This document shows, one piece after another, positions 48,900 to 60,940 of a stretch of DNA of 64,000 nt (position 1 is the stretch's first letter; each line of letters starts with the position of its first letter). The notes beneath the pieces are model-generated. The model saw only the letters and a list, made by a program, of their open reading frames with translations. It ran no database searches and was not told the DNA's origin. The stretch lies in contig NC_092574.1 in NCBI RefSeq assembly GCF_037975245.1, positions 9,769,713 through 9,833,712 on the forward strand. Reading direction: 5' to 3'. The position numbers were made by a program, and so were the translations under genes. Origin of the DNA: Apostichopus japonicus. Lineage: Eukaryota > Echinodermata > Holothuroidea > Aspidochirotida > Stichopodidae.

Positions 48900-51800
48900 T
48901 ATTAATTCCGAGTTGAGTTTAGAAAGGCTAGGGTAACAATACCTTTTGTCCAAAAACTATAAATATTGGAAAAGAGAAGACCCTGCCACTACCCTGCCTG
49001 GGATTAAGAGTCGATCCAAAGTCTACTCTTCCAACCAACCAACCAACCAACAGAACCTCTTTTCTGGAAAGGAAAAAAACCCCACTTCAGTTCAACCTGT
49101 GTGATCTTGCCGTACAATTACAACGTCACGATTAATACCATGGCAATTTCTTTACAGCGTTTCTGACCGTCATCATTCACTCTTCGATAACCATTTATAG
49201 GTTTTTTTATTATCCATATTCAAATTTGGTTACATAACACTAATTACCTACCATACAGGATATACATTCAACTTTTTATCTCAATTTAAACCTTTTTATG
49301 AACTTTGTATCATTTTACAGCCTTGCAGTTATACCTCGCCTCACCTTCCCAATTATATTTTTTTCCATTCTTTTTATATATTTCTGTGCAAAGAATCTAT
49401 TTTTCCAAAATTTTTAGTTAAGCAAACTACATGCATGAACTACATAATCTGTGGGGTATCGGTTCCCATGGTGACTGCAAAACCCTCCACTTAAACATGA
49501 ACGCTCACATGACGACATGGAAAATCAGGCATAGGAATCATGCTAATTTTGATATTTGACATGAATATTCATTGTGCTTGTAGTTTCAGTACATCTGTAA
49601 TGAACATCAGTTGATCCAAACTTGTCTATAAATACTGCCTCCTTCTATTTGTAATATTTCCCTTCAACCTCTGCTATCGTTACAAATCTCTTAATAAGGC
49701 ACCCCGACACACACACAATGGCTGCAGAATGAGTCATTGCAACCACATCACCTTGGTAACCTCACAAATAGGCAAAATACCAAGAAATTTGTTGAATGAA
49801 ATGGGATGCTTTCCAACTTGGCTGCTCTGCTCCTGTTGATCTGAATACAAATTCATGAATATTCATTAGCACTGCACTACACTAACATCAGCTAATAAAT
49901 ATATTTTCATAGCTTTAACACCAATATCCATATATCCCATGAGCACCTGTTCCTGGAGTGGCCTCTGCTCATTGTTAAGTTGTACATGTTTACCATGAGG
50001 ACACAATGCCAAGTTTTTTGGCCCTCGGTACGACTGTTCCATTTATCCACGGGACAATGGTACAGCCCAGTCACTGAACCCGTCCAGAGGTACACGGGAA
50101 AATACTTCCTCGTGGTCTGAAGATGGCTATTCCCTTATTATCAAATCACAGCATGCATAACTACAGGTTTGTTCACACCCCCATGCTGGCTTTTAAACTT
50201 GTGAAATGCATTTGAAGTTTACAGGCAAATATTTCTGCATAATCATCATAGCTACACCTTTCATAAATTAAGAGCAGGACTAGATACAAATAACGAGTCA
50301 ACAGCGGGCTAACAGACTTCATACTTTAACAACCGGTGCTTTTTCTGACTTTAAAAAAAAACAGAACACAGTTTAATATTTCTATATATATGACATTAGA
50401 TGAAACAACATTGAAGATCTATCTTAGTAATGTCAATAATTAAGAATACAAGTCGTAATGAAATACTTTAATCATGAATACATGCATCCAAGACGTAACC
50501 TTATAACACAAGGAATAAGGAATACATTCATACTTTTTATACGTCTAGCCCTTTAATTATAATGAATTAAGAAAAAAAAAACAGTAAAGATTTTTTAAGC
50601 TTGGCTTTGTTGTACAAATGAAGATTACATCTCATATCCAAAGGAAAATCATAAACATTTCAACATGCAGTCATATTTGAAAAACAAAATACCCTATGAA
50701 ATGTTTGTTTCCTTCTTTCTTTTATTACAAATTACCAGGTTTCACAAAGCCCATTCATTCTTCATCCATTCAACAAGGTTAATTGTTTTATTCATGCTAT
50801 GCTACACTACACTACATTACTAAACAAACCACATTCCATACAGATCAGCCTCTGTTGACCAGATGCTGTTACTAAAATATTCCCCATTTTCTTTCTTTTG
50901 TTAAACCTGCGAAAATCAAAAAAAGACCTATATGATAATTACATTATTTTTGTTTTGTTTTCGATACGATTAAAATTGCACTTACTAAGTACCTGTAATC
51001 CTATAACTAAGTTTTAAGTAGGTCTGAATCCAAATCCAATAGGAAAAAAAAAGGTAAAAAAAAGCTATTCTTCAAATACGGAAACAAAATGAAGCATGCC
51101 TATGAAGTGTACATAACACGATGTGTTTATATGAGAGCAAATGCACACCTTATAGGCAGTTTCAAAGTGTTTCTTATTGACATTAGAGAAAAGCAGTGTC
51201 TGCTTGTTTATTATGTTAACATCTTTGGCAAAACAAATTAAAGCAATCCAGATCATTTCCTATCTCCATGGATCGCACATGGCATACTAGCTATTGGATA
51301 AGACTCCTGGCAAGAAATGCTTGTGCAATTTTTTTTTAGTGATTTTTGAGAATAAGCACAAAAAAAAATTACAAAGGATAAATTAGCTAGGGGATTGTTT
51401 CTATTCTTATTTCCGTGTGATGCTCCTGATATCCGCACATAAACAGAGCCGTGCGAGTAAATATTAGCTTCATTGGTAACTGGAACTTTGTACTGCGGCA
51501 TGTCGAGAATTAATTCTAAACATGCCTCTCTCGTCCTGTGAAGAGAGTTTTGTTACAAATATAACGCTAGTCTGATAGTCCTTGATCCACGAGAATATTC
51601 AGAAATATTTCAGCAGAGTGATTTTCAATGTCTTCTTTCACGACAGCAGTTCTAATGTGGTTTAAATTCTTGGCTGGATATTTGAAGTTCAAGAACTAAA
51701 ATTAAGAAAAGTATGTATAAAAAGTGACGTTTGTGCTCCAATGTAATAAGATTACGAACGAGTGGCTTTCTCTCGATCGTGAAGGCAGTTTGTATATGTC

Positions 51801-52620
51801 AAAGAGCTGTAGTTATCAGGATTTCTATCACTGTGACATGGCCTCGAAACAGAAACAAAAGACAAACTGTCTCTACACAACATGCATGATATTAACAACA
51901 ATGCAAACATTCAGATAGGTTAAAAAATACAAATGAGAATAACATTTCAGGGAAATACACAAACCGAACCGACACGTGGTCCGGTTACGGAAACCCAGGC
52001 ATGCAAGAAGGAAGGAAGGAGCCTTTATGTGCAACATTCTCATACATATCTACACAAAATACTTACCGAGGAAAGTGATACGACTCAAATGCTTAAAATC
52101 TGTTCTGACAAATACATGGTATTAAGTACTATACATTATGCGACTGGAGTAAATAGACCCTGTACGCTCTGCGATCCTGTTAGCCTAAACTTTAAGAGAA
52201 AAGTAAGGGGGAAAAAAAATAAAGAGAGGAAGAAAACTATTGCCTGGAACATAATGCTGATCCGGTCTAGAGTTAATTCCACTATTTAACAACAACCCAA
52301 TAAACTTATATAATGGAAGCCAAAAAAAAAAAAAAATCCGGACAAAAAAATCTGGACATTTTCATACCGTTGACCTCTGCCCTGACTACTTCCCGTGGAC
52401 ACTCGAGAAAAGCTTCTCGCATCACGGAGTAGGCATATACTTGACTTCCATGTAGCTGTTATAATGCACCTACAAACATAGTACTTGCAAAGAGAGAAAA
52501 AATATATAAAAAAATTGTAATAACGAGAGGGGAGGGACAGTTGAACTCTAACAGTACTGCTTACTAACGTTTACAACCAACTTTCAACAGAAACAAACTT
52601 ATGAAAGGAAATTTGACTTG
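48900..52620 (-). other. Downstream of adducin: likely 3' UTR and intergenic DNA
   Basis: No supported exon in 3.7 kb immediately past the adducin stop codon. Several TTTATT/TTTATA motifs (AATAAA or variants on the minus strand) are present, but the cleavage site cannot be chosen from sequence alone. Short open frames here lack motifs. Confidence 0.4.
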
Positions 52621-53937
52621 TCATTTTAAAAGTAGCGATTCTTCCTCTAGCTCTCTGCCTTTTTGTCCTTCTTCTTCTTTGACAAGAATGATGGCGTTCG
52701 GAACTTCTTCTTCTTCTTGGTCGGCGAGAGGAACGAGTCCTTCGAGGGGGAACCTTCCACGCTCTGACTGCCCTCGGGGGTGGGGAGGGTGCCTGTCATC
52801 GTTGTCTTCCTTCTCGCCGTTCAAGATACTGACTGTGGTTGTTTCTACCGTCCCCAGTTGATCTGAAAGAGTTGTGAAGAGAGAGAGAGGATGGAAAACT
52901 GCGATCGTACAAGAGAGACATTGACGAGATCATAATTAAATTCTACCATGACTGTATCAAACCTAACAGAAATGCACCTATTTATGCATGTGATGTATTG
53001 AGTGGGCCATAGTATGGTCTCTCATGGCTTTAGGACTTACATACATACATACACACACATACATACTCTAGCCAACTTATTTTAAGTTTTAAGAGGGTTG
53101 TGCTGGGTTAAGAGAGAGGAAGCTGGAGAATACAGGACTAAAATGAATTGTAAGATCACAATCCACAGCTAGGTTATGTAGCCGCTTCTTGAACAGGAGG
53201 AATGACAATGACCTTCAGCTCTCTCTCTCTCTCTCTCCACCAGCGGTAAGTGGTAAACTCTGGCAGACTATTACCTCCGTGAATGGTCACAGTCTTGGTT
53301 GTAATTTTCGGGGGTTGGGATGATAGCGGAGTTTTACAGAATTGGAGTGGGAGGGTAGGAGCAGGATTTTAATGTGGTGGGATGGGGAGGGGCGTAGCAT
53401 GATTTAAGCTAGAAATGGAACTGCTGAGGAGAGATTCAAATCTGTGTTGCGGAGGAGGAAACGTATGGAGATGGGTTTTCTCACTCTCCTTAAAGAGTGA
53501 AACAGACAGACTTATACTGACAACATCTAAAGTAGGGTGTAAGTCTGTCTTTCATGGCAATTCCCTTTCCTTGGGAGGGGTAGGGGAAGGGAAGGGGGGA
53601 CAAGGGCTGAAAGGTCCCAAAACTGTGTCAGTGAGCCCTCATATCAGACCAATATGCCCTTCCCCTGGACCCCCCACGCCACCCACCCAAAAAAGAAACC
53701 GGTTAAAAATTAAAAAAGGCCGGTAAAAAAAAATATCTACAGGACTTGTTAAAATGAGATGAACAAACCTTGACCAGTTTTGTCTGCAATTTCTTCCTTG
53801 TAACCAAAGATTTCTCTCTTTGACATCGACGTGAATGGATTGGGAGCGTAGGCCGTGTACAGTACAGCCTCGTCTTGGTACTCCCTCTGGATAATTCCTT
53901 TAGACTTGGCGTAGACTTGATTGTACAGGTCGATTCG
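52621..53937 (-). CDS. Adducin, 3'-terminal part of the gene (two exons seen)
   Basis: Adducins cap fast-growing actin ends and recruit spectrin at the membrane skeleton; the C-terminal MARCKS-related domain is the basic segment bound by calmodulin and phosphorylated by PKC. Two minus-strand exons are identifiable: 53937-53769 encodes the C-terminal part of the tail/neck region and 52862-52647 the MARCKS-like tail. The 'head' (aldolase-like) domain exons are not recognised within the window and should lie at higher coordinates or beyond the right edge. The introns use GT-AG borders. Identification rests on two independent motif matches in the correct order and strand. Confidence 0.85.
52647..52862 (-). 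CDS. Adducin last coding exon (MARCKS-related tail)
   Basis: A strong acceptor (CTCTCTTCACAACTCTTTCAG) precedes 52862. One frame ends SPSKDSFLSPTKKKKKFRTP then SFLSKKKKDKKAES and stops at 52649-52647; this is the hallmark adducin C-terminus (KKKKKFRTPSFL). That frame is closed by TAG and TGA between the acceptor and about 52810. The frame that is open from the acceptor, and in phase with exon 53769-53937, begins DQLGTVETTTVSILNGEKED and leads instead to an acidic tail ending at 52621, because AAG repeats are read as GAA. Either a downstream acceptor at 52793 (GATGACAG|GC) or a one-base difference in the C-run at about 52776-52785 restores the lysine tail. Confidence 0.85.
52863..53768 (-). 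other. Adducin intron
   Basis: Lies between the two exons, with donor G|GTTTGT at 53768 and acceptor CAG before 52862. It contains an (ACAT)n tract at about 53037-53066, a (CT)n tract at about 53217-53236 and G-rich sequence at 53290-53620. Confidence 0.75.
53769..53937 (-). CDS. Adducin penultimate exon
   Basis: A 169-nt exon between TTTGCCCTCCTCAG and AAG|GTTTGT. It reads RIDLYNQVYAKSKGIIQREY, then QDEAVLYTAYAPNPFTSMSK, then REIFGYKEEIADKTGQ. It matches the vertebrate adducin pattern 'ASKAIIEKEY...GPNPFT.LTDREL.EYR.EVE', with the invariant PNPFT. It starts in phase 0 and ends in phase 1 (one G left over), which dictates the frame of the next exon. Confidence 0.9.
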
Positions 53938-56012
53938 CTGAGGAGGGCAAACTCAAGCTGTTAATTCATATTTATAAAACCTCTGTTGTGTTTCTCTCGT
54001 CCCTCTTTTGACCAAGACAAGAATCAGCAGAGGATGAAACCATTCTTCACATTTGTCAGTTTAATTTTCTCCATGTGTAATATAATATAATTCATACTTC
54101 TGTGTTATATGTGTTTAATAGAAAATTAACAAATACTTAATTCTTCCATTTGTAATATATATATATAATGGCGGCCATCATGGCATGAAAATATGACATA
54201 AAATATTGCAGAAAGACTGTCAAATATACATCCCTCTCTCAAGATGGAAAGCAGAAATGTGATAGTGTTATTTTTGATATAATGTACATGCAGAGGTTCG
54301 TCATAATAATAATTATATGGATAAATGCATAATAGGTTTAATAATTCCTATCAACTTTACACTTGCATATATATGTTCAAGCTTCACTGAGATGATAGCA
54401 AAAAGCAATAAAAAGTAAGACCCGTAACTCTTGACAGGAGGAACTCTAAACAGGTAAATTTTTCAACAACAGGTTGGAAAAATGACAGTAACCAGTGACA
54501 AAAGCTTGTAACGGTTCATCCAAACCCAGGAAGGAAGTGATCATTGACCGTCACAAACGCCCATTACGATAATTACAACCAAATTTAACTAAAGGCAACT
54601 GTACTGCTTTCTCTTTGTTTCATAGTCTCCTTTTAAATTTCTTGTTTCTTCATTCTTCTCTCAACAGTTCAAAGAAGCTTGTCACATTTAATAACAATGG
54701 CTTTTAAGAGTCCAAGGAAGTAGAGAAAAAGAATGCCACAAAATATGACAACTTAACATGGTCCTGGAGTGAATGCTGATTGGTCGAATCATCCAGACAA
54801 TGACAGCATTGTACATTAAGCACGACATGCAGAACAACACTGACCACAAATCTTGATATGGCGTGACATTTCCCTCATTTCAGCCCCCCTCTGACGGCTA
54901 AAGATCTCCCATCCTCCACCCCGTCCCAACCCAAGTGGAAACTTCAATGTGAAGGGGAATATTACCAGAATTTGGCCCAAGAAAATATTATTATTCAAAA
55001 ATTTTGAATTTTGGCATTCATATTATATAACATTATAACAAATATTTGGAATAATAAGTTTGAAAATATAATGTGAGTGCAAGCATGCAAAGAAAAAAAA
55101 AGGAATACATGAAAACTTGAAATGTGAGCAGGTACAGGCAAAGCAGTTAATGTGCAGATAAATAAAAGGAGGAAGAATACAGAACCAAAACCAAAAAGAA
55201 AGGAATACTTGGGGACCCTTTCTATTCATACATCTAATTTGGTGGAAGAGTAGGTATAAATACCATTGCGGGGATATTTGTCTGGTTTAGTGGTAAATAT
55301 AACACATTTTACCATGCCCCAAACTGACTTCAATTCTTTAAGGGCATTCAAACAATAAACATCCACTAACTTTGTGTCAAAATATGAGCTCTCTGTTACA
55401 TATGTGATGGTGTGTTAGCACATTGCATATAACTCCTGACTATTCTGTCATTTGTGAATAGGACTGCATAATGCAATTTTAGTCTAGTATGTTAATTATT
55501 TAATGATGTCAATTTTCCTCACGATGAGCTTCATTCTCAAAAGTTATACGGTCTATACTTACATTTTATGCCTTTGTTTGCTAGCTGGGTCATCTACTTG
55601 GTTATTTTTCAGTGGAACAGGTGTCACTTAACTGTTTCTTCTCCTCTTTACTGCTTGCATGTGTTCCTCTCATTCCCAAATTTGTCCATCAACTTCATGC
55701 TCCAGTACTCCTGTTTCAAAAGGAATATAAATAATATCAAAGGCTCTATGTTCACATACTGGGTAATCACTAATCACAATAAATCCCATTCCAACCCCAT
55801 AGCTTGACGCACACACACACATCTAATCAAATACAAACACATGCTGTTCAAAAGCTGTTATTTCCTATCCACAGTTGGTTTGGTCTACCAAACATAGTCT
55901 GAAACTCTCTACAAAGACAACGATGCACAAAGCTGACCTTGGCAACCTAGGATAAGGAATTATATTTTACCCAGCCCAGACACAATAACATGTGCATATC
56001 AACATTACTTAC
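53938..56012. other. Probable adducin intron, no exon seen
   Basis: Both strands were scanned; only short frames without splice or family support. A (TA)5-type tract lies at about 54156-54168. Confidence 0.45.
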
Positions 56013-56204
56013 TATAGGATGAGCTCCAGGTATGGCTGCCTTTCCCAGGAACAAGTACACCCCACTGCCTCTGAGTAGTGGGCTGATGAGGGACGTCCGT
56101 GTGGTGATCGATCAGTTCAAGTGCAGCTTGTAGATTGCTCAACAGCATGTCTCTTCCCAGTCCTGCTGTCAGTACACTACAAAAGTCAGCCAACCAGTTT
56201 GGAC
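56013..56204 (-). CDS. Candidate 192-nt symmetrical exon, unidentified
   Basis: A minus-strand acceptor (TTTCATTACATGTAG) and an excellent donor (TATA|GTAAGT) bound a fully open frame: PNWLADFCSVLTAGLGRDML, then LSNLQAALELIDHHTDVPHQ, then PTTQRQWGVLVPGKGSHTW. It is phase 1 at both ends and divisible by three, like a cassette exon. It has a helical Leu-rich centre and no recognised domain. It does not match the adducin regions I know, and its phase does not fit the phase 0 start of the adducin exon at 53937. It may belong to another gene or to an intermediate exon set I missed. Confidence 0.4.
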
Positions 56205-56226
56205 CTACATGTAATGAAAGAAATTA

Positions 56227-57548
56227 ATGAAAATGATATGGCACAAAAGAATGGGTCTAATAAAGAAGACACTGCAACTGGGTGGCCTCTCCAAGGACTC
56301 TCCAATTCATGCAGAATATGTTCATCAACATAACAACCCTCTGAGTAATGCAAGAAGTAAGACTCCATTTGCTCCTGCAAGCCAATGCAGAGATGTGACT
56401 GTTGAGAATGTCGCCATGGATAAATATTTATTAGTTACCATCACAGTATTAAACAAGTTGTCCTTAATGGGTGAAATGAAAAGAAGAAGGGATCACATGG
56501 TACAATGTCCAGACCATGAGAGCTGTTCAGCAAAGATGCCCTATTTCGGAGATGAACAAAATGGTGGAAAGATTTGCGAATCCAAATTACTTACAGGTAA
56601 GAATCCACTAATGGTCAAGTGTCTCACAACTGATGCTGATGGCAAGGCATGTCAAGGGTTCAGTAGTACAATGGCTGTAACTATTCATTCTGAAACAGAG
56701 AACCTGTTAGATCAAGTTCACCTACTCAAGTCACTCCGCAGAGCACTGACTAAAGCAGTATTCTTCTCTGATATGTTCCTGCAAAAACTGTGACTAAGAA
56801 GCGCTTGACACAAAAGCGCTTTGCAGAGGAGTTGACCTACCATGTACAGGCAGAGGTGACTGCTTGCAGGAGAGCACTCAAATATGACCACTGCAACGTT
56901 GTGAAAGCTTTATCAACTTGCTTAGACTGCCTTGCAAAATGCTACAGTGGAAATCATTCACATTGCCCAAAGAATTTATTTCTATGCAAGAGGGGCAGGA
57001 AGTACACATTTCCATGTATGCCAAATGCTGCAAAGGGTTCTCTGCTAATATCCCACACTAACAGCAGGAAGCTAAAAAAAATACTTGAGACACGCACCTG
57101 CAGCAAGCATTATGGTCCACTCGTTTTGAGACTTCCACTCAAAAAGCAAAGGCAGTCTTATAAGGCTTTCAAGGTGACCAACCCAACATAGTACCACATT
57201 TTCATGCAATATTCAGTACAGGGACCAGTGCCATACACATAACAAATAATGTGCCTGAAGAGTCCGTAGCCAGGAAGATGGAAGCTGCAATATTAAAGGT
57301 GAGCTCAAATAGTCCACGGTTTCCAGACTCTGAAATAGATGCAAAGAAAACAGCAATGTGATGAATTACGCAGAGCATACAGATGGAGGATAACATATCT
57401 CAGAGAGAGAACATACAAGCTACATGGTAGAACTAAAAACATAAACCTGCCCAGTATTTATAAAAGAGATCAACTGATTCATGACCGCAGTTACTCTAGG
57501 ATGAAAAACTACACTGATGATGATGAAGATGACAATATTTATCAGTGA
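56227..57548 (+). pseudogene. Transposase-like gene, broken by frameshifts
   Basis: Four plus-strand frames follow each other collinearly: 56227-56793, 56790-57191, about 57201-57361 and 57339-57548. Together they resemble a transposase-like family common in cnidarians, molluscs and echinoderms. Matching parts are MVKCLTTDADGKACQGF, a 'DQVHLLKSLRRALTKAVFFS' segment, FAEELTYHVQAEVTACRRAL, KCYSGNHSHCPKNLFLCKRG and FSTGTSAIHITNNVPEE. The first frame break is a one-base loss in TTC(C)CTGC near 56777 (F-P-A-K-T expected). Further breaks occur near 57190 and 57345. The last frame ends in an acidic DDDEDDNIYQ. The superfamily is uncertain: Mutator-like or Kolobok-like are options. Introns cannot be excluded as the cause of one frame change. 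Confidence 0.5.
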
Positions 57549-60019
57549 TGCCAGTAATTTGTAAACTGAGTCCTATCCACACTCACTGTGATGAGTTAAA
57601 ACAGTATCACTCAGTCAGGGAAGTAAGCAATCAAGCTGATGACCATGACCTTGGCAAGTGCCATCAAAGTTGCAAGGCCTTCTGCTGTTGTTTGCACTGC
57701 AAGATACTGCTGAGAGACGTGACACCTCTCTCCACATGTAGGCTGTTGTGGCATATGTAGGAGATGTCAAATGGTTTGGTCCTTAAAACTTGTTTTTTTT
57801 TTTGCACAATACTTTGAAGAGCCTCTATGTCAGAATGTGGACCCTGCTGTCTGTTCTCTAAGTTGCCAGGGGGAGCATTGTGATAATGTCATATGCTGGT
57901 GCCCCTGGCTTACTGATGGTATAGGCACCTGTCCACATTCTGCATCCCATTGTGCCACTTGCTGGGGCTGATGTATGTTTTGCCAACTTTTCATTTATGT
58001 CATCAGCCCATGCCATGCATCCAATCTTGGTCTGACATTGTAAAAGTGTGAGCTTTCCAGTTACATGTCTAAATGTATATAGGCCTATGCTTATTCTGAA
58101 TGCAGCTTGGGGCTCAGTTCAGCTGATACTTAAACCACATTGAGTAGTAATGTATGCTTTTAAACTACTGACTGTCCCTTTTGAGCTGCTAGGTACACTG
58201 CACGAAAGTAGGCTAGTCACCAGATGTACAACTTCAGTCCCGCAGATTTTAGTTGTTATATAGCCTAACATTAAAATTAGTGGCTCCATATACCATCCTT
58301 TACTTCATCTCAGTAGCAGACAGCTCAAAACAGACACACACAGTTGATACAGTCCATGAACATGTTCTCCCAATTTAATCATTACTTCATCAGTGCATTT
58401 TTGGGAATATTGTGTACCAATGTGTTACTTCCGTGGCAATCTCTACCATAATATTGGGATATTTTGGTGATATTTCATGAAACTTGGCACTTATATCACT
58501 CAAGCTTAAAATGATGAGATGTTTTGTAATATTTCATGATTACACTTCATTATACTCAACACCTTCAGCTATAATCAAGGCTGATAGAGTTTAAATTAGT
58601 ATCAGTGTGGCAATGCTACACAGCAGTTCACATATTGCACTTTAATGAAAAGAACAGCTTAAGAAAATGCAGCAATGCATGTGACAATCACTTTAATATT
58701 GGGAATTTTCTTACTAACTTTAACTTCCTTTGCAGATAAAGTTCTACTTCTCATCTGAATCTTCACTGCATTATCTTAACTTCCTTTCTGGAATGACTAC
58801 TTGTTGTGTTGGATGTTGTTGGGATGTCCCATGCTTCTGAAGTTGATAGGCAACTGTCATTTTGTTGTGCAAGTTGAAAATAACACTGCTTATATGTTGG
58901 ATGGCTCCATAACAGTCACCGATGATTCATGGAAACTATATAGTGGATCTTCACTATCAAATAAGTTACATGTACTACTTAGTGAGTGTAAGTCTGTGAT
59001 GGTATAAGCTCTAAGGTGCTGGGTATTACTTTCACTTTTCCTCTTTGAGGTAGCTGAGAGGTTTCCACACCTACCCATGCAATCATCCCATTCTTAATCA
59101 TAAAGTTGAAATTTGATTTATTCTTGAATATGAAACTTTTTTCCTAATTTAAAGTTGCTAACTCTTCAACTTGTTTCTGTACTTTTAAGGTGAGGTCATA
59201 GATAGCCAATGTGAGGAGTTTATAAATACTGATTTAGTTCCATTATATATGTCTAGTTTTTCACTCACTTCTCCAGTGCAAATACAAAATATAAGCCATC
59301 GTTGAATAACCTTGCAGGGTCTGGCATAATTATAATTGTGTGACAATGCTGGATCTTTTAGACACTGTACAGTCTGATGAAAAAGAAAATGAATGAGATT
59401 ACAGCAAATACGGTTGTGTGCAGCTACTGTAGTAATGGTGATGTTGAACAACAAAGTTGATTTTATCAATATCTATAAACATCTACAGCTCAAAATACTT
59501 TTCATGAAACTTACACTTGATCACTACATAGCTCTTAGCATCAAATTTGTATAATGGCAAAGTACAGTGATAAGTAAAAACTCTGGCTTTCTTATAATTA
59601 ATGTATTGTATGACTCTACAACATCATATACATGACATTCCCTATCAAAGCAATCAGTGTCCATTTAAAATCTTGGTTATCAGTAGGGCTCATTTATTAA
59701 AATTACAATTCATTCTTCTTAATTTTAGTTAACCATAAACATAGCTTGAAAAACAGATCTTGTCTCTTACTATTTTCATGACCAGTACTGCATGTGGATT
59801 CCTAACATAGTTCATGATCAGCTATCTGTGGTATTCTGTTCGTCAAGTGTTTGTGTAATGCGGTTGAGCAAGATTCTTTCCAGTAATGCCGTTGGAAAAG
59901 GGAAGATCACTGATGGAATAAATTAAAACAATTAAATGATACCTTAAATAACTGTTGACCACCTGATAAACATACTTATATTCTTAAATCCAGATTAGTA
60001 ATAGTAATATACCAAACGT
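57549..60019. other. No supported gene
   Basis: Several short Cys-rich frames (57545-57971) have no motif and may be decayed 3' sequence of the transposase-like gene. A T-run lies at 57791-57802. Confidence 0.4.
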
Positions 60020-60940
60020 GTTCATCTGTGGGTGCGAGAGCAATTAGTTACTCTGTCACTGTGAATTTCCCTCATGCAGTGACATTGCTGGCACGACTCT
60101 TGCTCAGCCTATTCTTGTTAGTTTGTGACTTTTGGAGTTTAAGACAATGACATCTGGTATAACTAATATTAGCAAACATGAAAAAGTCAGTGAAGGATAA
60201 ATTGTCAACATGATACACAATCTTGAAAACCTGAATCAAGTCACCACGTAACCTCCAGTATGTTGAGATTCAACAGTTGTAACCGCCTATAAAGTATAAT
60301 AAGGGGCACCTTTAAGGAACTAATTATCCTAGTAGCCTTTCTCTGGACCTTTTCGAGAAGGCCTACTTCCTTATCCTTAACAAAATATTGGTTCCAAGCC
60401 TGCACAACATACTCCATATGAGGCCTAGCCAACTGCTTATAAAGCCTAACAACTATGTCCTCTAAAGTTGCAGAAAACTGAAGTTCCTCTTGATCATACC
60501 TAAACCCCTATTACTTCTTTTTAGCAGCTTCGAGACAATGTTTAGAAGGTTGCAGAGATGAGTCAATGTAGATACCTAGGCCTAGGTCTCATTCAACAAA
60601 GTCCTCCTGTAACTCCTCACCATTAAGATTGTAGGTATACTTTTGGTTACTTCTACCAATATGCATCACCTTGCATTTATCAATATTAAAAAGCATTTGC
60701 CATCCCTGAGACCATCAAAAAACGTTATCCAAATGCATTTGAAATTTTTCAATCTCAGAATCGCTATTGAAAGTAACCTCAGTCAGAAGAATACAGTTTG
60801 GTGTCATCATCAAACTAAATCTTAGCTGTACACAATTAATATCTCCGTCAATGTCATTTATATAGGCAACAAACAACAAGGGACCCAAAACAGAACCTTG
60901 TGGAACCCCACTAGTACTGTCCTGCCAATCACAACAACAT
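60020..60940 (-). mobile_element. CR1/L2-like LINE reverse transcriptase remnant
   Basis: From 60940 downwards the minus strand reads DSTSGVPQGSVLGPLLFVAY then INDIDGDI. This is RT motif B' and the run-up to the catalytic FADD, which has been lost by a frame change (a DDT remains out of frame at about 60807). Further on come FNIDKCKVMHIG, then RPHMEYVVQAWNQY, LEKVQRKATRIISSLK and, in another frame, RGDLIQVFKIV. The YxDD and thumb region and the following C-terminal part are present, but several stops and frame shifts show it is dead. It is distinct from the fragment at 32.4-33.0 kb, though of the same broad class. Confidence 0.88.
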
